Source of the DNA: Rhodospirillaceae bacterium
Lineage (GTDB): Bacteria; Pseudomonadota; Alphaproteobacteria; GCA-2731375
Length of the DNA stretch: 43,132 nt
NCBI GenBank assembly: GCA_018660265.1
Contig: JABJKS010000093.1
Coordinates: forward strand, 1-43,132
Reading direction: 5' to 3'
Shown: piece after piece, positions 1 to 7,157 of the stretch
How positions within the stretch are numbered: position 1 is the first letter of the stretch
How the letters are laid out: each line of letters begins with the position of its first letter
The notes under the pieces: generated by a model
Databases searched by the model: none
Told to the model about the DNA's origin: nothing
Seen by the model: the letters and a program-made list of their open reading frames with translations, nothing else
Translations under genes and position numbers: made by a program

Positions 1-125
1 ATCTGGTCGAAAACTACTTCGCCAAGATCAAGGAATTCCGGGGCATTGCCACCAGATACGACAAGACAGATACAAGCTATGCCGCTAACCTAAACCTCGT
101 CGCAGCGATCATCGCCGCAAGATAA
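1..125 (+). CDS. IS5-family transposase, C-terminal fragment (cut by window edge)
   Basis: Reading from base 3, the frame gives about 40 residues ending at TAA 123-125. It contains VENYFAKIKEFRGIATRYDK and then SYAANLNLVAAIIAAR. I recognise this as the C-terminal end of IS5-family DDE transposases: the ENxFxxxKxxR-x-IATRYDK region carries the last catalytic Glu, followed by a helix ending close to the terminal inverted repeat. Everything upstream lies outside the window, so I cannot tell whether the transposase is intact or made from two frames. The identification is by motif memory only. The Glu-Asn and RIATRYDKT-like block make another family unlikely. Confidence 0.85.
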   Translation, partial: LVENYFAKIKEFRGIATRYDKTDTSYAANLNLVAAIIAAR

Positions 126-142
126 ATGTCCACGGGCCCTAA
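1..142 (+). mobile_element. Right end of an IS5-like insertion sequence
   Basis: The transposase stop (123-125) is followed at once by ATGTCCACGGGCCCTAA (about 126-142), which looks like an IS5-family terminal inverted repeat read outward. The junction carries CTAA, compatible with the YTAR/TA-type targets of several IS5 subgroups. The element abuts the stop codon of tyrA (143-145). The other terminus is outside the window, so the exact end and the target duplication cannot be proven here. Confidence 0.7.
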
Positions 143-1096
143 CTAATCTGAATTATCTGGGGACTCCGTACGGCGTCCGAAATCCGCCGCACCCGTGTCC
201 TGGCCGGCCTGGATAATGCGATGGCGGATATCCCGGGACTGGCTGAAAACCTCCAACAACTTATCCCCTTCACCCCAGCGGATGGACCGTTGCAAGGCGA
301 TCAGATCCTCGGTGAAGCGGCCAAGGGTTTCCAGCACCGCATCCCGATTGTTCAGAAAGACATCGCGCCAGAATTCTGGATCGGAAGCGGCAATGCGGGT
401 GAAATCACGAAAGCCGCCGGCAGAATATTTCACCACTTCGCCTTGCGTCACCGTTTCCATATCGTCCGCCGTGCTGACGATGTTATAGGCAATCAAATGC
501 GGCAGATGAGAGGTAATTGCCAGAACCAGATCATGACGGTCGGCCGCCATGATCTCAACCCGGCTGCCGAGTGCGAGAACGAAATTCTTCAGGCGCAGTA
601 CGACATCCTGGTCCGCGCCCTCACCCGGCGTCAAAATCCACCAACGATTATCAAACAGTTCCGCAAAACCAGCCTCGGGTCCGGTTTTTTCGCTGCCCGA
701 AACCGGATGGCCGGGCACCAGATGCACACCGGCGGGAATATGGGGACCCAGATCCCGCGCCACGCAGCCCTTAACCGAACCCACATCAGTGACAATGGCA
801 CCAGGTGCCAGGCTGGACGACATCGCCGCGCCCACTGTTGCATAACTGCCCAGATGCGAGCAGACGATCACCAGATCAGCCCCGGCTACCGTCTCGGCAG
901 GATCTTCATACATGGCATCAACGATACCAAGTTCCATCGCCTTGTCGCGGGTTTTTGCCGTTCGGGCGCAGCCCACGATGGAGCCCACCAGATTGGCCCG
1001 GCGCGCGGCGCGGGCAATGGAGGAGCCGATCAGACCGACGCCGATCAGGGCCATACGCTCAAATTTAGGAGAGGTCGTGTCTGTTTCAGGCGCCAT
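143..1096 (-). CDS. tyrA: Prephenate (or arogenate) dehydrogenase
   Basis: This 317-residue cytosolic enzyme oxidatively decarboxylates prephenate (or arogenate) towards tyrosine. An N-terminal Rossmann fold is visible: GVGLIGSSIARAAR at about residues 19-32. HPVSGSEKTGPEAG and the SHLPHLIAY helix-domain block follow, as in TyrA/PDH proteins. Length is normal for a stand-alone TyrA without an ACT domain. The ATG at 1096 overlaps the end of hisC by 11 bases, so it is the last gene of a minus-strand CM-hisC-tyrA operon. The final codons run to the edge of the IS, and the TAG stop lies in the junction bases, so the last residues may have been altered by the insertion. Cofactor choice (NAD or NADP) and substrate choice cannot be decided from what I see. 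Confidence 0.93.
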   Translation of the reverse strand: MAPETDTTSPKFERMALIGVGLIGSSIARAARRANLVGSIVGCARTAKTRDKAMELGIVDAMYEDPAETVAGADLVIVCSHLGSYATVGAAMSSSLAPGAIVTDVGSVKGCVARDLGPHIPAGVHLVPGHPVSGSEKTGPEAGFAELFDNRWWILTPGEGADQDVVLRLKNFVLALGSRVEIMAADRHDLVLAITSHLPHLIAYNIVSTADDMETVTQGEVVKYSAGGFRDFTRIAASDPEFWRDVFLNNRDAVLETLGRFTEDLIALQRSIRWGEGDKLLEVFSQSRDIRHRIIQAGQDTGAADFGRRTESPDNSD

Positions 1097-2189
1097 CAGT
1101 CGTTTCCAAAAATTCTTCTATGGCCGCGATGACCAGACGGTTTTCGTCTTCCAGGCCAATGGTGAAGCGTAAGTAGGCCGCCAGACCATAGGCCGCGATG
1201 CCACGGGGCAATATCCCCCGGGCGCTCAAAAATTCCTGCGCTGCCGCCGCCGAACCGGGCCCCGCATCATCGAACTTAATGGTCAGGAAGTTCCCGACGC
1301 TGGGAATAAAGGACAGTTGCAGCCGGTTGCATTCGTCCTGCATCCAGGCCAGCCATTGATCATTATGGGCCCGTGCCGCGTCCGTATGGGCCACATCGAG
1401 GAGGGCCGCCAGACCAGCCGCCAAGGCACCGGCGTTGACGTTGAACGGCCCGCGCACGCGATGGAAGACCATGGCAATTTCTTCCGGGCAATAGGCCCAA
1501 CCAAGGCGCAAGCCACCCAGGCCATAGATCTTTGAAAAAGTCCTAGTCATGACCACATTATCATGCGCCTCGACCATCTCAATGCCCGCATTGTAGTCGT
1601 TGCGGCTGACGAATTCGGCATAGGCGCTGTCAATCACCAGCATGACATCATCGGGCAAACCGGCGCGCAGGCGCTGCATCTCGGCATTCGAAATATACGT
1701 GCCCGTGGGATTGTTGGGATTGGCCACAAAGACCATTTTCGTCCGGTCCGTCACCACGCCCAATATAGCATCTACAGATGTAGTGAAATCATCCTCCGCC
1801 GCCTTCACCGGCGTCGCACCGGAGGCCATGGCACCGAGGGGATACATCAGGAAACCATGTTCCGGATAGACAACTTCGTCACCGGCACCGGCGTAGGAAT
1901 GGATCAGGTGGCTGATAATTTCGTCAGAACCGTTGCCGCAAATGATGCCGTTTATGTTCAAGCCATACTTTTCCGCCAGGGCAGCCCGCAGATCCGCGGA
2001 ACTGCCGTCGGGATAACGGTGCAGGTTCTCCGCGACTTCGCGAAATGCCGCCTTTGCCTTCGGCGAGGCACCGGTCGCCCCTTCGTTCGAGGACAGCTTC
2101 ACAACCCGGGCCAAACCTTCCACAGATGCGTCGCCGCCCACGTAGGGGGTGATATCAAGAATGCCCTGAATAGGCGTCGGTGTGGTCAT
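1086..2189 (-). CDS. hisC: Histidinol-phosphate / aromatic aminotransferase (PLP, fold type I)
   Basis: This is a 367-residue aminotransferase of the HisC family. SSNEGATGASPKA near residues 33-45, the GNGSDE phosphate-site motif, NPNNPTGTY and TFSKIYGLGGLRLGW (Schiff-base lysine about K220) are all present. HisC proteins transfer amino groups between glutamate and imidazole-acetol phosphate, and many also act on phenylpyruvate, hydroxyphenylpyruvate or prephenate. Its position between chorismate mutase (4-base gap upstream) and tyrA (11-base overlap) suggests that its main work is aromatic transamination. There is no other his gene in the window. The start at 2189 (ATG) agrees with the family N-terminus. 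The symbol follows the family name; the role is inferred from context. Confidence 0.9.
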   Translation of the reverse strand: MTTPTPIQGILDITPYVGGDASVEGLARVVKLSSNEGATGASPKAKAAFREVAENLHRYPDGSSADLRAALAEKYGLNINGIICGNGSDEIISHLIHSYAGAGDEVVYPEHGFLMYPLGAMASGATPVKAAEDDFTTSVDAILGVVTDRTKMVFVANPNNPTGTYISNAEMQRLRAGLPDDVMLVIDSAYAEFVSRNDYNAGIEMVEAHDNVVMTRTFSKIYGLGGLRLGWAYCPEEIAMVFHRVRGPFNVNAGALAAGLAALLDVAHTDAARAHNDQWLAWMQDECNRLQLSFIPSVGNFLTIKFDDAGPGSAAAAQEFLSARGILPRGIAAYGLAAYLRFTIGLEDENRLVIAAIEEFLETTDGA

Positions 2190-2193
2190 CAGA

Positions 2194-3072
2194 TTACTCC
2201 GCCCGGCCCTCGATCAGGGCCTTTGGATAGGCGCCAAGGATGGAAAGCCGGAACAGACCTTCGGCCATAACCTCTTGAAACTTGGCCAGGCCCGGATCCT
2301 CGTGGCTGATCATGCCGTCGATTTCGAATAATTGCAGACGCTGGTGCCGGGCTTCCTGTTCCTGTACCGCCAAGGGGTGAACACTGAAGCCGCATTTGCC
2401 CAATTGATCCACCACCCGGGCCAATGAGACATCCCTGTCGGTTTCCACGGCCAACAAGGTCGCGTCTTCGCCGCTTGCCTCTGGCGCCAGATTGGCAACG
2501 GCAAGGGATTCCAGCTGTTCAAACCGGCCCGTGGCCGAGGCGAAGAATGGCAAACGCCAAATCACCCGCGGGCCCTCTTGCCCATCAGCCTGGGATGCCA
2601 GTGCCGGCCACCAGGGATTGTCTTCACCGTTTTGCGGGAACGGCAATAAACCGATCACACCCGGTTCATCATCGACCATGCGCAGCACCAATGACGGCGA
2701 AGTATGCAATGTCATGGGCACGGAGGAGCCGAAATGATTGCGTGCCATATCCCAATAACCCACGGAGCGTTCCGGCGCGCAGACGGCAACGCTTAACGGG
2801 CCTTGCAATGCGGTGGCGCTGTTTATCAGTTCACGCCAGATACGCACCACCGTCGCGGTTTGCAGTTGTCCCGCGTCGCGTTTCGCCAGATTGCGCACCA
2901 GGGTGGCTTCCCGGTTCGGGCGCATGGCAACCGCCCCACCGCTGCCCAGCTGCTTTGCATGGGCAACCTGATCGATCAAAGCGATCCGCTGTACAATCTT
3001 TTCATGCAGCTCCGCATCGATGGCGTCAATTTGGTTACGCAGGCTTTCCAGGTCGGGTATATCGTTCGGCAT
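2194..3072 (-). CDS. Chorismate mutase with C-terminal prephenate-dehydratase-like / ACT-like region
   Basis: This 292-residue protein is first in the minus-strand aromatic operon. Residues about 6-90 form an AroQ-type chorismate mutase (LESLRNQIDAIDAELHEKI, then RPNREATLVRNL and IWRELI), which converts chorismate to prephenate. The remainder resembles a prephenate dehydratase that has lost its signature: GYWDMARNHFG and VIGLLPFPQNGED echo the substrate-binding lobes, but the conserved Thr-Arg-Phe catalytic motif is missing (the corresponding stretch reads ATGRFEQLESL). ATLLAVETDRDVSLARVVDQ and FSVHPLAV are ACT-like and may bind Phe or Tyr. I chose the ATG at 3072 because the frame upstream (to 3141) encodes nothing family-like. 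It is probably a regulated mutase rather than a working P-protein. Confidence 0.8.
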   Translation of the reverse strand: MPNDIPDLESLRNQIDAIDAELHEKIVQRIALIDQVAHAKQLGSGGAVAMRPNREATLVRNLAKRDAGQLQTATVVRIWRELINSATALQGPLSVAVCAPERSVGYWDMARNHFGSSVPMTLHTSPSLVLRMVDDEPGVIGLLPFPQNGEDNPWWPALASQADGQEGPRVIWRLPFFASATGRFEQLESLAVANLAPEASGEDATLLAVETDRDVSLARVVDQLGKCGFSVHPLAVQEQEARHQRLQLFEIDGMISHEDPGLAKFQEVMAEGLFRLSILGAYPKALIEGRAE

Positions 3073-3175
3073 TGTTATGATCCGTCGGATTGTATGGTGG
3101 GTCCGGATGGCGGTGATACACGTACCCAATAGCATGGGCAAGTCAAAGACGGAGGTATTTTTCGCAAAGATTACG

Positions 3176-3282
3176 TTGACACTACTATAGGCCCTGCATA
3201 GCTATGTTCGGGTTCCGTAGATAATTTATGCAAAAAACCACCGGTACTAATCGATCCGGGACGAAATTCAGCACCGGTTTTT
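3176..3282 (+). promoter_or_regulatory. Possible metX promoter and structured leader
   Basis: TTGACA at 3176-3181 is a good -35 box, but no strong -10 sits at the usual distance. A perfect 10-base palindrome CATAGCTATG (3197-3206) lies just downstream and could be an operator. ACCGGT occurs at 3240-3245 and again at 3273-3278; it is self-complementary, so the two copies can pair. The second copy runs into five T residues (3278-3282) just before the GGAG ribosome site of metX, an attenuator-like arrangement with a 6-base stem. Methionine genes of alphaproteobacteria often carry SAM-binding leaders here. I could not fit the known SAM-II core to this sequence. Confidence 0.3.
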
Positions 3283-3293
3283 GGAGAATATGA
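3228..3293 (+). CDS. Possible 21-codon upstream ORF coupled to metX
   Basis: ATG 3228 opens a 21-codon frame that ends at TGA 3291-3293 and overlaps the metX start codon (ATG 3290-3292) in ATGA style. The peptide is Thr/Lys/Arg-rich with one Trp and two Phe, and has no run of a regulatory amino acid. The ribosome site is weak. It may be chance, or it may couple translation into metX. No homology is recognised. Confidence 0.2.
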   Translation: MQKTTGTNRSGTKFSTGFWRI

Positions 3294-4498
3294 CTATAGC
3301 ATCCGAAACAGAAATCGGACCGGATAGGTTGTTGGAAAGCGGCATGGCCGATGCCACGACCGCGTCTCAGGGAACCTTCGTTATCACAGAGGCGCAACCC
3401 CTGACCCTGGATTCCGGACGCACCCTGGCCCCTGTAAAAGTGGCCTATCAGACCCAAGGCGTCCTGAACGAGGATAAATCCAACGCCATCCTGGTTTGTC
3501 ATGCCCTGACGGGCGATCAATATTTTTCCGGTCGTAATCTTCTGACGGACCGGCCTGGTTGGTGGGAGACCATGATCGGGCCCGGCAAGACCCTGGACGC
3601 CGATCGTTATTTCATCATCTGTTCCAACGTCCTGGGCGGTTGCATGGGGACCACGGGGCCGAAAGACATTAATGTCGAGACCGGCAAACCATTCGGCCTG
3701 AATTTTCCGGTCATTACCATTGCCGACATGGTGCGCCTGCAAAAGCGCCTGATCGATCATCTGGGCATCAAGCAACTGTTCTGCGTAACGGGTGGTTCCA
3801 TGGGCGGGATGCAGGTCTTGCAATGGGCCGCCAATTATCCCGAAGCAGTCTATGTCGCAGTCCCCATCGCGACCGCGGCCCGCCATTCGGCCCAAAACAT
3901 CGCCTTTCACGAAGTGGGCCGCCAAGCCATCATGGCCGATCCGGACTGGCATGGCGGAGATTATTATGCCCAAGGCGTGGTACCGAAACGCGGCTTGGCC
4001 GTGGCCCGCATGGCGGCCCATATCACCTATCTGTCAGAGGCCGCCCTGCAGGACAAATTTGACCGTAATTTGCAGGACCGGGCCGAAGTTTCCTTCGGTT
4101 TTGACGCGGATTTCCAGGTAGAGAGCTATTTACGCCACCAGGGATCATCCTTCGTGGATCGCTTTGACGCCAATTCCTACCTTTATATCACCCGGGCTAT
4201 GGATTATTTCGACCTGGCCGCGGAATATGACGGCGTTTTGGCGAATGCCTTTCGGGCCAGGGGTGCGGTGGAAACCGAATTCTGCATTGTCTCCTTCACA
4301 TCCGACTGGCTGTATCCAACGGCAGAAAATAAGGCGGTGGTCCGGGCCCTGAATGCAGCCGCCGCGAAAGTATCCTTCGTTGAAGTGGAAAGCGACAAGG
4401 GCCACGACGCCTTTTTGTTGGACGAGCCGGAAATGTTCACCACCCTGGGCGGTTTTCTGCGCGCTGCAGCGGTACGGCGGGGATTGGCGGGGCGATGA
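3290..4498 (+). CDS. metX: Homoserine O-acyltransferase (MetX type)
   Basis: This alpha/beta-hydrolase transfers an acetyl (or succinyl) group to homoserine, the first committed step of methionine synthesis. The fold markers are clear: [23 protein letters not shown] (nucleophile about S170), the [11 protein letters not shown] block typical of Met[12 protein letters not shown] (acid Asp) and [10 protein letters not shown] (His). Length (402 residues) is normal. I chose ATG 3290, preceded by GGAG at 3283-3286, over the longer frame beginning with TTG 3281. The spacing is short, so a later ATG near 3344 is possible. The stop overlaps metW by ATGA, the standard metX-metW pair. Acetyl versus succinyl specificity cannot be read safely from sequence alone. 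Confidence 0.94.
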   Translation: MTIASETEIGPDRLLESGMADATTASQGTFVITEAQPLTLDSGRTLAPVKVAYQTQGVLNEDKSNAILVCHALTGDQYFSGRNLLTDRPGWWETMIGPGKTLDADRYFIICSNVLGGCMGTTGPKDINVETGKPFGLNFPVITIADMVRLQKRLIDHLGIKQLFCVTGGSMGGMQVLQWAANYPEAVYVAVPIATAARHSAQNIAFHEVGRQAIMADPDWHGGDYYAQGVVPKRGLAVARMAAHITYLSEAALQDKFDRNLQDRAEVSFGFDADFQVESYLRHQGSSFVDRFDANSYLYITRAMDYFDLAAEYDGVLANAFRARGAVETEFCIVSFTSDWLYPTAENKAVVRALNAAAAKVSFVEVESDKGHDAFLLDEPEMFTTLGGFLRAAAVRRGLAGR

Positions 4499-5184
4499 GC
4501 AGCAGCACCAATGAAACCATGGAGATGCCACCCTTTCGGGCAGGCGAGGCCCCCCGTTTGCGCCTGACCGGACTTCGCGCTGATTTTCCCATTCTTGCGG
4601 GCATGGTGAAAACGGGGGGCAAAGTTCTGGATATCGGCTGTGGCGATGGGGATCTGCTGCATTTCCTGGCCCTGGAACGGGACGTCGATGGCCGTGGCAT
4701 GGAATTGAGCCAGGACGGGGTCAATGCCTCCGTCAGCCGGGGTTTGGCGGTTGTTCAGGGCGATGCGGATACGGATCTGATGGATTACCCCGACGCTGCC
4801 TTTGACGTGGTGATTTTAAGCCAAAGCCTGCAAGTCCTGCATTATCCCCGCAAGGTGTTGGAGCAAATGCTGCGTATCGGCCACCAGGCCATCGTATCCT
4901 TCCCCAATTTCGGCTATTGGCGTGTGCGTTGGGATCTGGCCCGCCGGGGCCGCATGCCCTTAACCTCTGATCTGCCCGTACCCTGGTACGAAACCGCCAA
5001 TATTCACCTGTGCACCATTCTCGATTTTATGGAAATGTGTGAAGATATGCAGCTGTCAATCGAACAGGGGCTGACCCTGGACCGGAAGGGCAATGCCAAG
5101 GCGATTGGCACCATACCCGGATTTGGGCCTGGTTGGGCCAACCTGATGGGCGAACAGGGCGTATTTTTGCTGCAGAAAAAGTAA
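4495..5184 (+). CDS. metW: MetW, methyltransferase-fold partner of MetX
   Basis: This 229-residue protein has a class I SAM-binding motif, [12 protein letters not shown] (about residues 44-55). It also has the MetW blocks [47 protein letters not shown] and [22 protein letters not shown]. MetW is found almost always beside metX and is required for homoserine acylation in several proteobacteria. Its own catalytic activity is not established. The start codon overlaps the metX stop (ATGA), so the two are translationally coupled. The N-terminal 30 residues are an extension before the fold, which is common in this group. Confidence 0.94.
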   Translation: MSSSTNETMEMPPFRAGEAPRLRLTGLRADFPILAGMVKTGGKVLDIGCGDGDLLHFLALERDVDGRGMELSQDGVNASVSRGLAVVQGDADTDLMDYPDAAFDVVILSQSLQVLHYPRKVLEQMLRIGHQAIVSFPNFGYWRVRWDLARRGRMPLTSDLPVPWYETANIHLCTILDFMEMCEDMQLSIEQGLTLDRKGNAKAIGTIPGFGPGWANLMGEQGVFLLQKK

Positions 5185-5201
5185 CTCGATAGGATATTGA
5201 T

Positions 5202-5417
5202 ATGACCGTTAGCTCCATCGTCAAAAAACACGTAGAGGCCGCCGTGGCCGAAGCCGGCGAACAGGGCCACCCGCCCGAGAACGTGGCCCGCAGCATGCTG
5301 TCCTTTGTCATCGCCATCTATCGCGAAAATCGCGACGTTGCCGATATCATCGAAGAACTGCAATACTCAATCAACAACCTGGATCCGGACCAGGAATACG
5401 AGTTCATGCGGCCCTAA
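5202..5417 (+). CDS. Small acidic protein of unknown function
   Basis: This 71-residue soluble protein has no signal peptide or membrane segment. It is predicted helical (VKKHVEAAVAEAGEQG, ARSMLSFVIAIYRENRDVADIIEELQYSINNLD) and acidic towards the C-terminus. I do not recognise the family. It begins 17 bases after metW, with AGGA at 5191-5194 about 7 bases ahead of the ATG, so it is probably cotranscribed with metX-metW. The frame is intact, the codon use is like its neighbours, and a gene of the same strand follows 18 bases later. These points support a real gene. Its role is unknown. Confidence 0.65.
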   Translation: MTVSSIVKKHVEAAVAEAGEQGHPPENVARSMLSFVIAIYRENRDVADIIEELQYSINNLDPDQEYEFMRP

Positions 5418-5435
5418 CGATAGAAAGTTCTTCCA

Positions 5436-5813
5436 ATGCAAACACAGCAAACATATCGGGGCAGCTGTCATTGCGGCACGGTTCAGTTTGAGGTTGATAC
5501 GGTGCTGGACAAGGCAGCCCAGTGCAATTGTTCCATTTGCATCCGGCGCAATGCTGTGATGCACCGGGTACGGCCTGAGAACCTGCGCGTCCTGTCAGGT
5601 GAAGACAACCTGCAGCTCTATCAATTCAACACCAAAACGGCGAAGCATTATTTCTGCAAAACCTGCGGCATTTATCCTTTTCACCGACCGCGCGTCGCGC
5701 CGGACATGGTCACGGTCAATGTCTTCTGCCTTGAAGGTGTCACCCGGGAGACCCTGGGCGAGATGGAGATCGGTGTTTTTGACGGTCGGACATTCTCCAC
5801 CGTAGAAGATTAG
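5436..5813 (+). CDS. GFA / CENP-V family zinc protein
   Basis: This 125-residue protein has the GFA-domain cysteine pattern: GSCHCG (C11, C13), CNCSIC (C30, C32, C35) and YFCKTCG further on. Together these form the two zinc sites of the fold seen in glutathione-dependent formaldehyde-activating enzyme. Most members are not proven to act on S-hydroxymethylglutathione, so only the fold is certain. It closes the plus-strand metX-metW group and converges on the DAHP synthase gene with 6 bases between stops. A second, different GFA gene lies at 35545-36024. Confidence 0.88.
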   Translation: MQTQQTYRGSCHCGTVQFEVDTVLDKAAQCNCSICIRRNAVMHRVRPENLRVLSGEDNLQLYQFNTKTAKHYFCKTCGIYPFHRPRVAPDMVTVNVFCLEGVTRETLGEMEIGVFDGRTFSTVED

Positions 5814-5819
5814 CGCCCA

Positions 5820-6881
5820 TCAGCTGCCCTGCTTCCGCCTTTCGACCACCGCTTCGGCCAGGCCTTCCAGCACTTGAACTGAAGTATCCCAGTCGATGCA
5901 GCCGTCCGTAATGCTCTGCCCATAGGTCAGGGGTTGCCCTTCAATCAAGTCCTGCCGTCCGGCGACAAGATGGCTTTCGATCATTACGCCGACGATACGA
6001 CCCTCTCCACCTGCGATTTGCCGGGCCACATCCGCCATAACCTTTGGCTGATTTTCCGGGTCCTTGGCGCTGTTGGCATGGCTGGCATCGATGATCAGCG
6101 CCTCTGCCTGGCCGGCAGTCCGGGCCACGTCGCAGGCGGCTTCAACGCTTACGGCATCAAAGTTCGGGGTTTTGCCGCCGCGCAGAATGACGTGGCAGTC
6201 CGGGTTGCCAAGGGTGGCGGCGATGGCAGAACGCCCGTCTTTCGTGACGGCCAGAAAATGATGCGGTTGGGAGGCCGAGGCCACGGCATCCACGGCGATT
6301 TTCACGTCCCCATTGGTGCCATTCTTGAAACCCACGGGGCAGGAGGTGCCGGATGCCAGTTCCCGGTGCACCTGGCTTTCCGTGGTGCGCGCGCCAATGG
6401 CGGCCCAGGACACTAAGTCCGAGATATATTGCGGAATGGTCATGTCCAGATGTTCACAACCCGCAGGCAGCCCTAGGTTATTGATATCCAACAACAGTTT
6501 CCGGGCCAGGCGTAATCCGCGCTCAATCTCGAAACTGCCGTCCAGGTTCGGATCGTTGATCAAACCCTTCCAGCCCACCGTGGTACGCGGCTTGGCGAAG
6601 TAAACCCGCATGACGATTTCCAATTGATCGCCCAGTCGGTCGCGTAGTTCGGCCAAGCGCGCCGCGTAATCCATCGCAGCCTCCGGGTCGTGGATCGAAC
6701 AGGGACCGATCACCACCAACAGGCGGTCGTCCCGGCGATGCACGATATCCTGCACCGCCTGGCGCGCCTGGGTCACGGTGCCGGCCGCCGTCTGTGTCGC
6801 GGGGTAGGCGCGAATGATCTCGCCCGGTGTATTCAGTTCCGTCATGTCCCTGATACGGACATCGTCATTTGTTTCCAGCAT
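5820..6881 (-). CDS. aroG: 3-deoxy-7-phosphoheptulonate (DAHP) synthase, class I
   Basis: This enzyme condenses phosphoenolpyruvate with erythrose 4-phosphate, the entry to the shikimate pathway. The 353-residue protein carries the class I alpha motifs VVIGPCSIHDPEAAMDYA, MRVYFAKPRTTVGWKG, HFLAVTKDGRSAIAATLGN, HVILRGGKTPNFD and IDASHANSAKD. AGGGAG about 10 bases before ATG 6881 supports the start. The gene stands behind a leader peptide and terminator (6935-7074) that indicate control by Tyr and Phe supply. Class I enzymes are also usually inhibited by an aromatic amino acid. I cannot decide between AroF, AroG and AroH type sensitivity, so the symbol denotes the function only. Confidence 0.94.
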   Translation of the reverse strand: MLETNDDVRIRDMTELNTPGEIIRAYPATQTAAGTVTQARQAVQDIVHRRDDRLLVVIGPCSIHDPEAAMDYAARLAELRDRLGDQLEIVMRVYFAKPRTTVGWKGLINDPNLDGSFEIERGLRLARKLLLDINNLGLPAGCEHLDMTIPQYISDLVSWAAIGARTTESQVHRELASGTSCPVGFKNGTNGDVKIAVDAVASASQPHHFLAVTKDGRSAIAATLGNPDCHVILRGGKTPNFDAVSVEAACDVARTAGQAEALIIDASHANSAKDPENQPKVMADVARQIAGGEGRIVGVMIESHLVAGRQDLIEGQPLTYGQSITDGCIDWDTSVQVLEGLAEAVVERRKQGS

Positions 6882-6934
6882 CGCGCGTAGCTCCCTGTTT
6901 TCTTCCTGGAACCAACGTCATTCAAGGACGGCAC

Positions 6935-6960
6935 AAAAAAACCGCCATGGTCTGGCGGTT
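6935..6960 (-). terminator. Attenuator terminator in the aroG leader
   Basis: On the minus strand AACCGCCA (6960-6953) pairs with TGGCGGTT (6947-6940) around a 5-base loop and runs into seven T residues (6941-6935). It lies after the leader-peptide stop and before aroG. Its left arm, CCGCCAG (6958-6952), can pair instead with CTGGCGG at 7020-7014, which would form the antiterminator. That upstream arm can in turn pair with GCCGCCA at 7062-7056 inside the leader frame. Confidence 0.9.
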
Positions 6961-6987
6961 GGTTTTGAGTTGTTATGTGATCAAGCC

Positions 6988-7074
6988 TTAGATCAAACGT
7001 ACCCCTACTCCCGCCGCCAGTGGCATCGGATAGCTAAAATAGTAAAAGAAATATGTGGCGGCAGTTGCGTTCAT
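6988..7074 (-). CDS. Tyr/Phe-rich leader peptide of the aroG attenuator (28 residues)
   Basis: ATG 7074-7072 opens a 28-codon frame ending at TAA 6990-6988. Codons 8-15 read Y-F-F-Y-Y-F-S-Y, seven aromatic codons out of eight, a composition expected only for a regulatory leader. Arm 1 (7062-7056) covers codons 5-7, just ahead of this run. Arm 2 (7020-7014) lies in codons 19-21. The stop lies between arm 2 and arm 3 (6958-6952). A ribosome stalled on the Tyr/Phe codons would cover arm 1 and let 2 pair with 3 (read-through). A ribosome reaching the stop would shield arm 2 and let the 3:4 terminator form. This matches the trp/phe attenuation logic known from enterobacteria. Confidence 0.85.
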   Translation of the reverse strand: MNATAATYFFYYFSYPMPLAAGVGVRLI

Positions 7075-7081
7075 GACTGAG

Positions 7082-7110
7082 CGTATATATCAGCTAATTC
7101 GATTTGTCAC
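7082..7110 (-). promoter_or_regulatory. Probable promoter of the aroG leader transcript
   Basis: On the minus strand GTGACA (7110-7105) resembles a -35 box. TATATA (7089-7084) or TATACG (7087-7082) follows as a -10 at 15 or 17 bases. The leader ATG is only 7-9 bases after the -10, and no Shine-Dalgarno sequence is seen. Transcription may therefore start at or within a few bases of the AUG (leaderless translation). Confidence 0.5.
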
Positions 7111-7157
7111 GGCGTTTTCCGGGCGTCGTCACATCTGAGCGCATAAAAGGGCGTGAA

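Noticed and set aside
221-1132. Long plus-strand open frame opposite tyrA
   Set aside because: It is antisense to a clear tyrA gene, has no family-like motifs, and results from GC-rich codon use.
3073-3141. Longer start of the chorismate mutase frame at 3141
   Set aside because: The extra 23 residues are not family-like. The domain begins directly after ATG 3072.
3190-3282. SAM-II riboswitch upstream of metX
   Set aside because: Expected by context, but the conserved core of that class could not be placed on the sequence. Only a generic structured leader is reported.
3185-4021. Minus-strand frame of 278 codons opposite metX
   Set aside because: It is a shadow of metX, without a family, and would overlap the metX promoter region.
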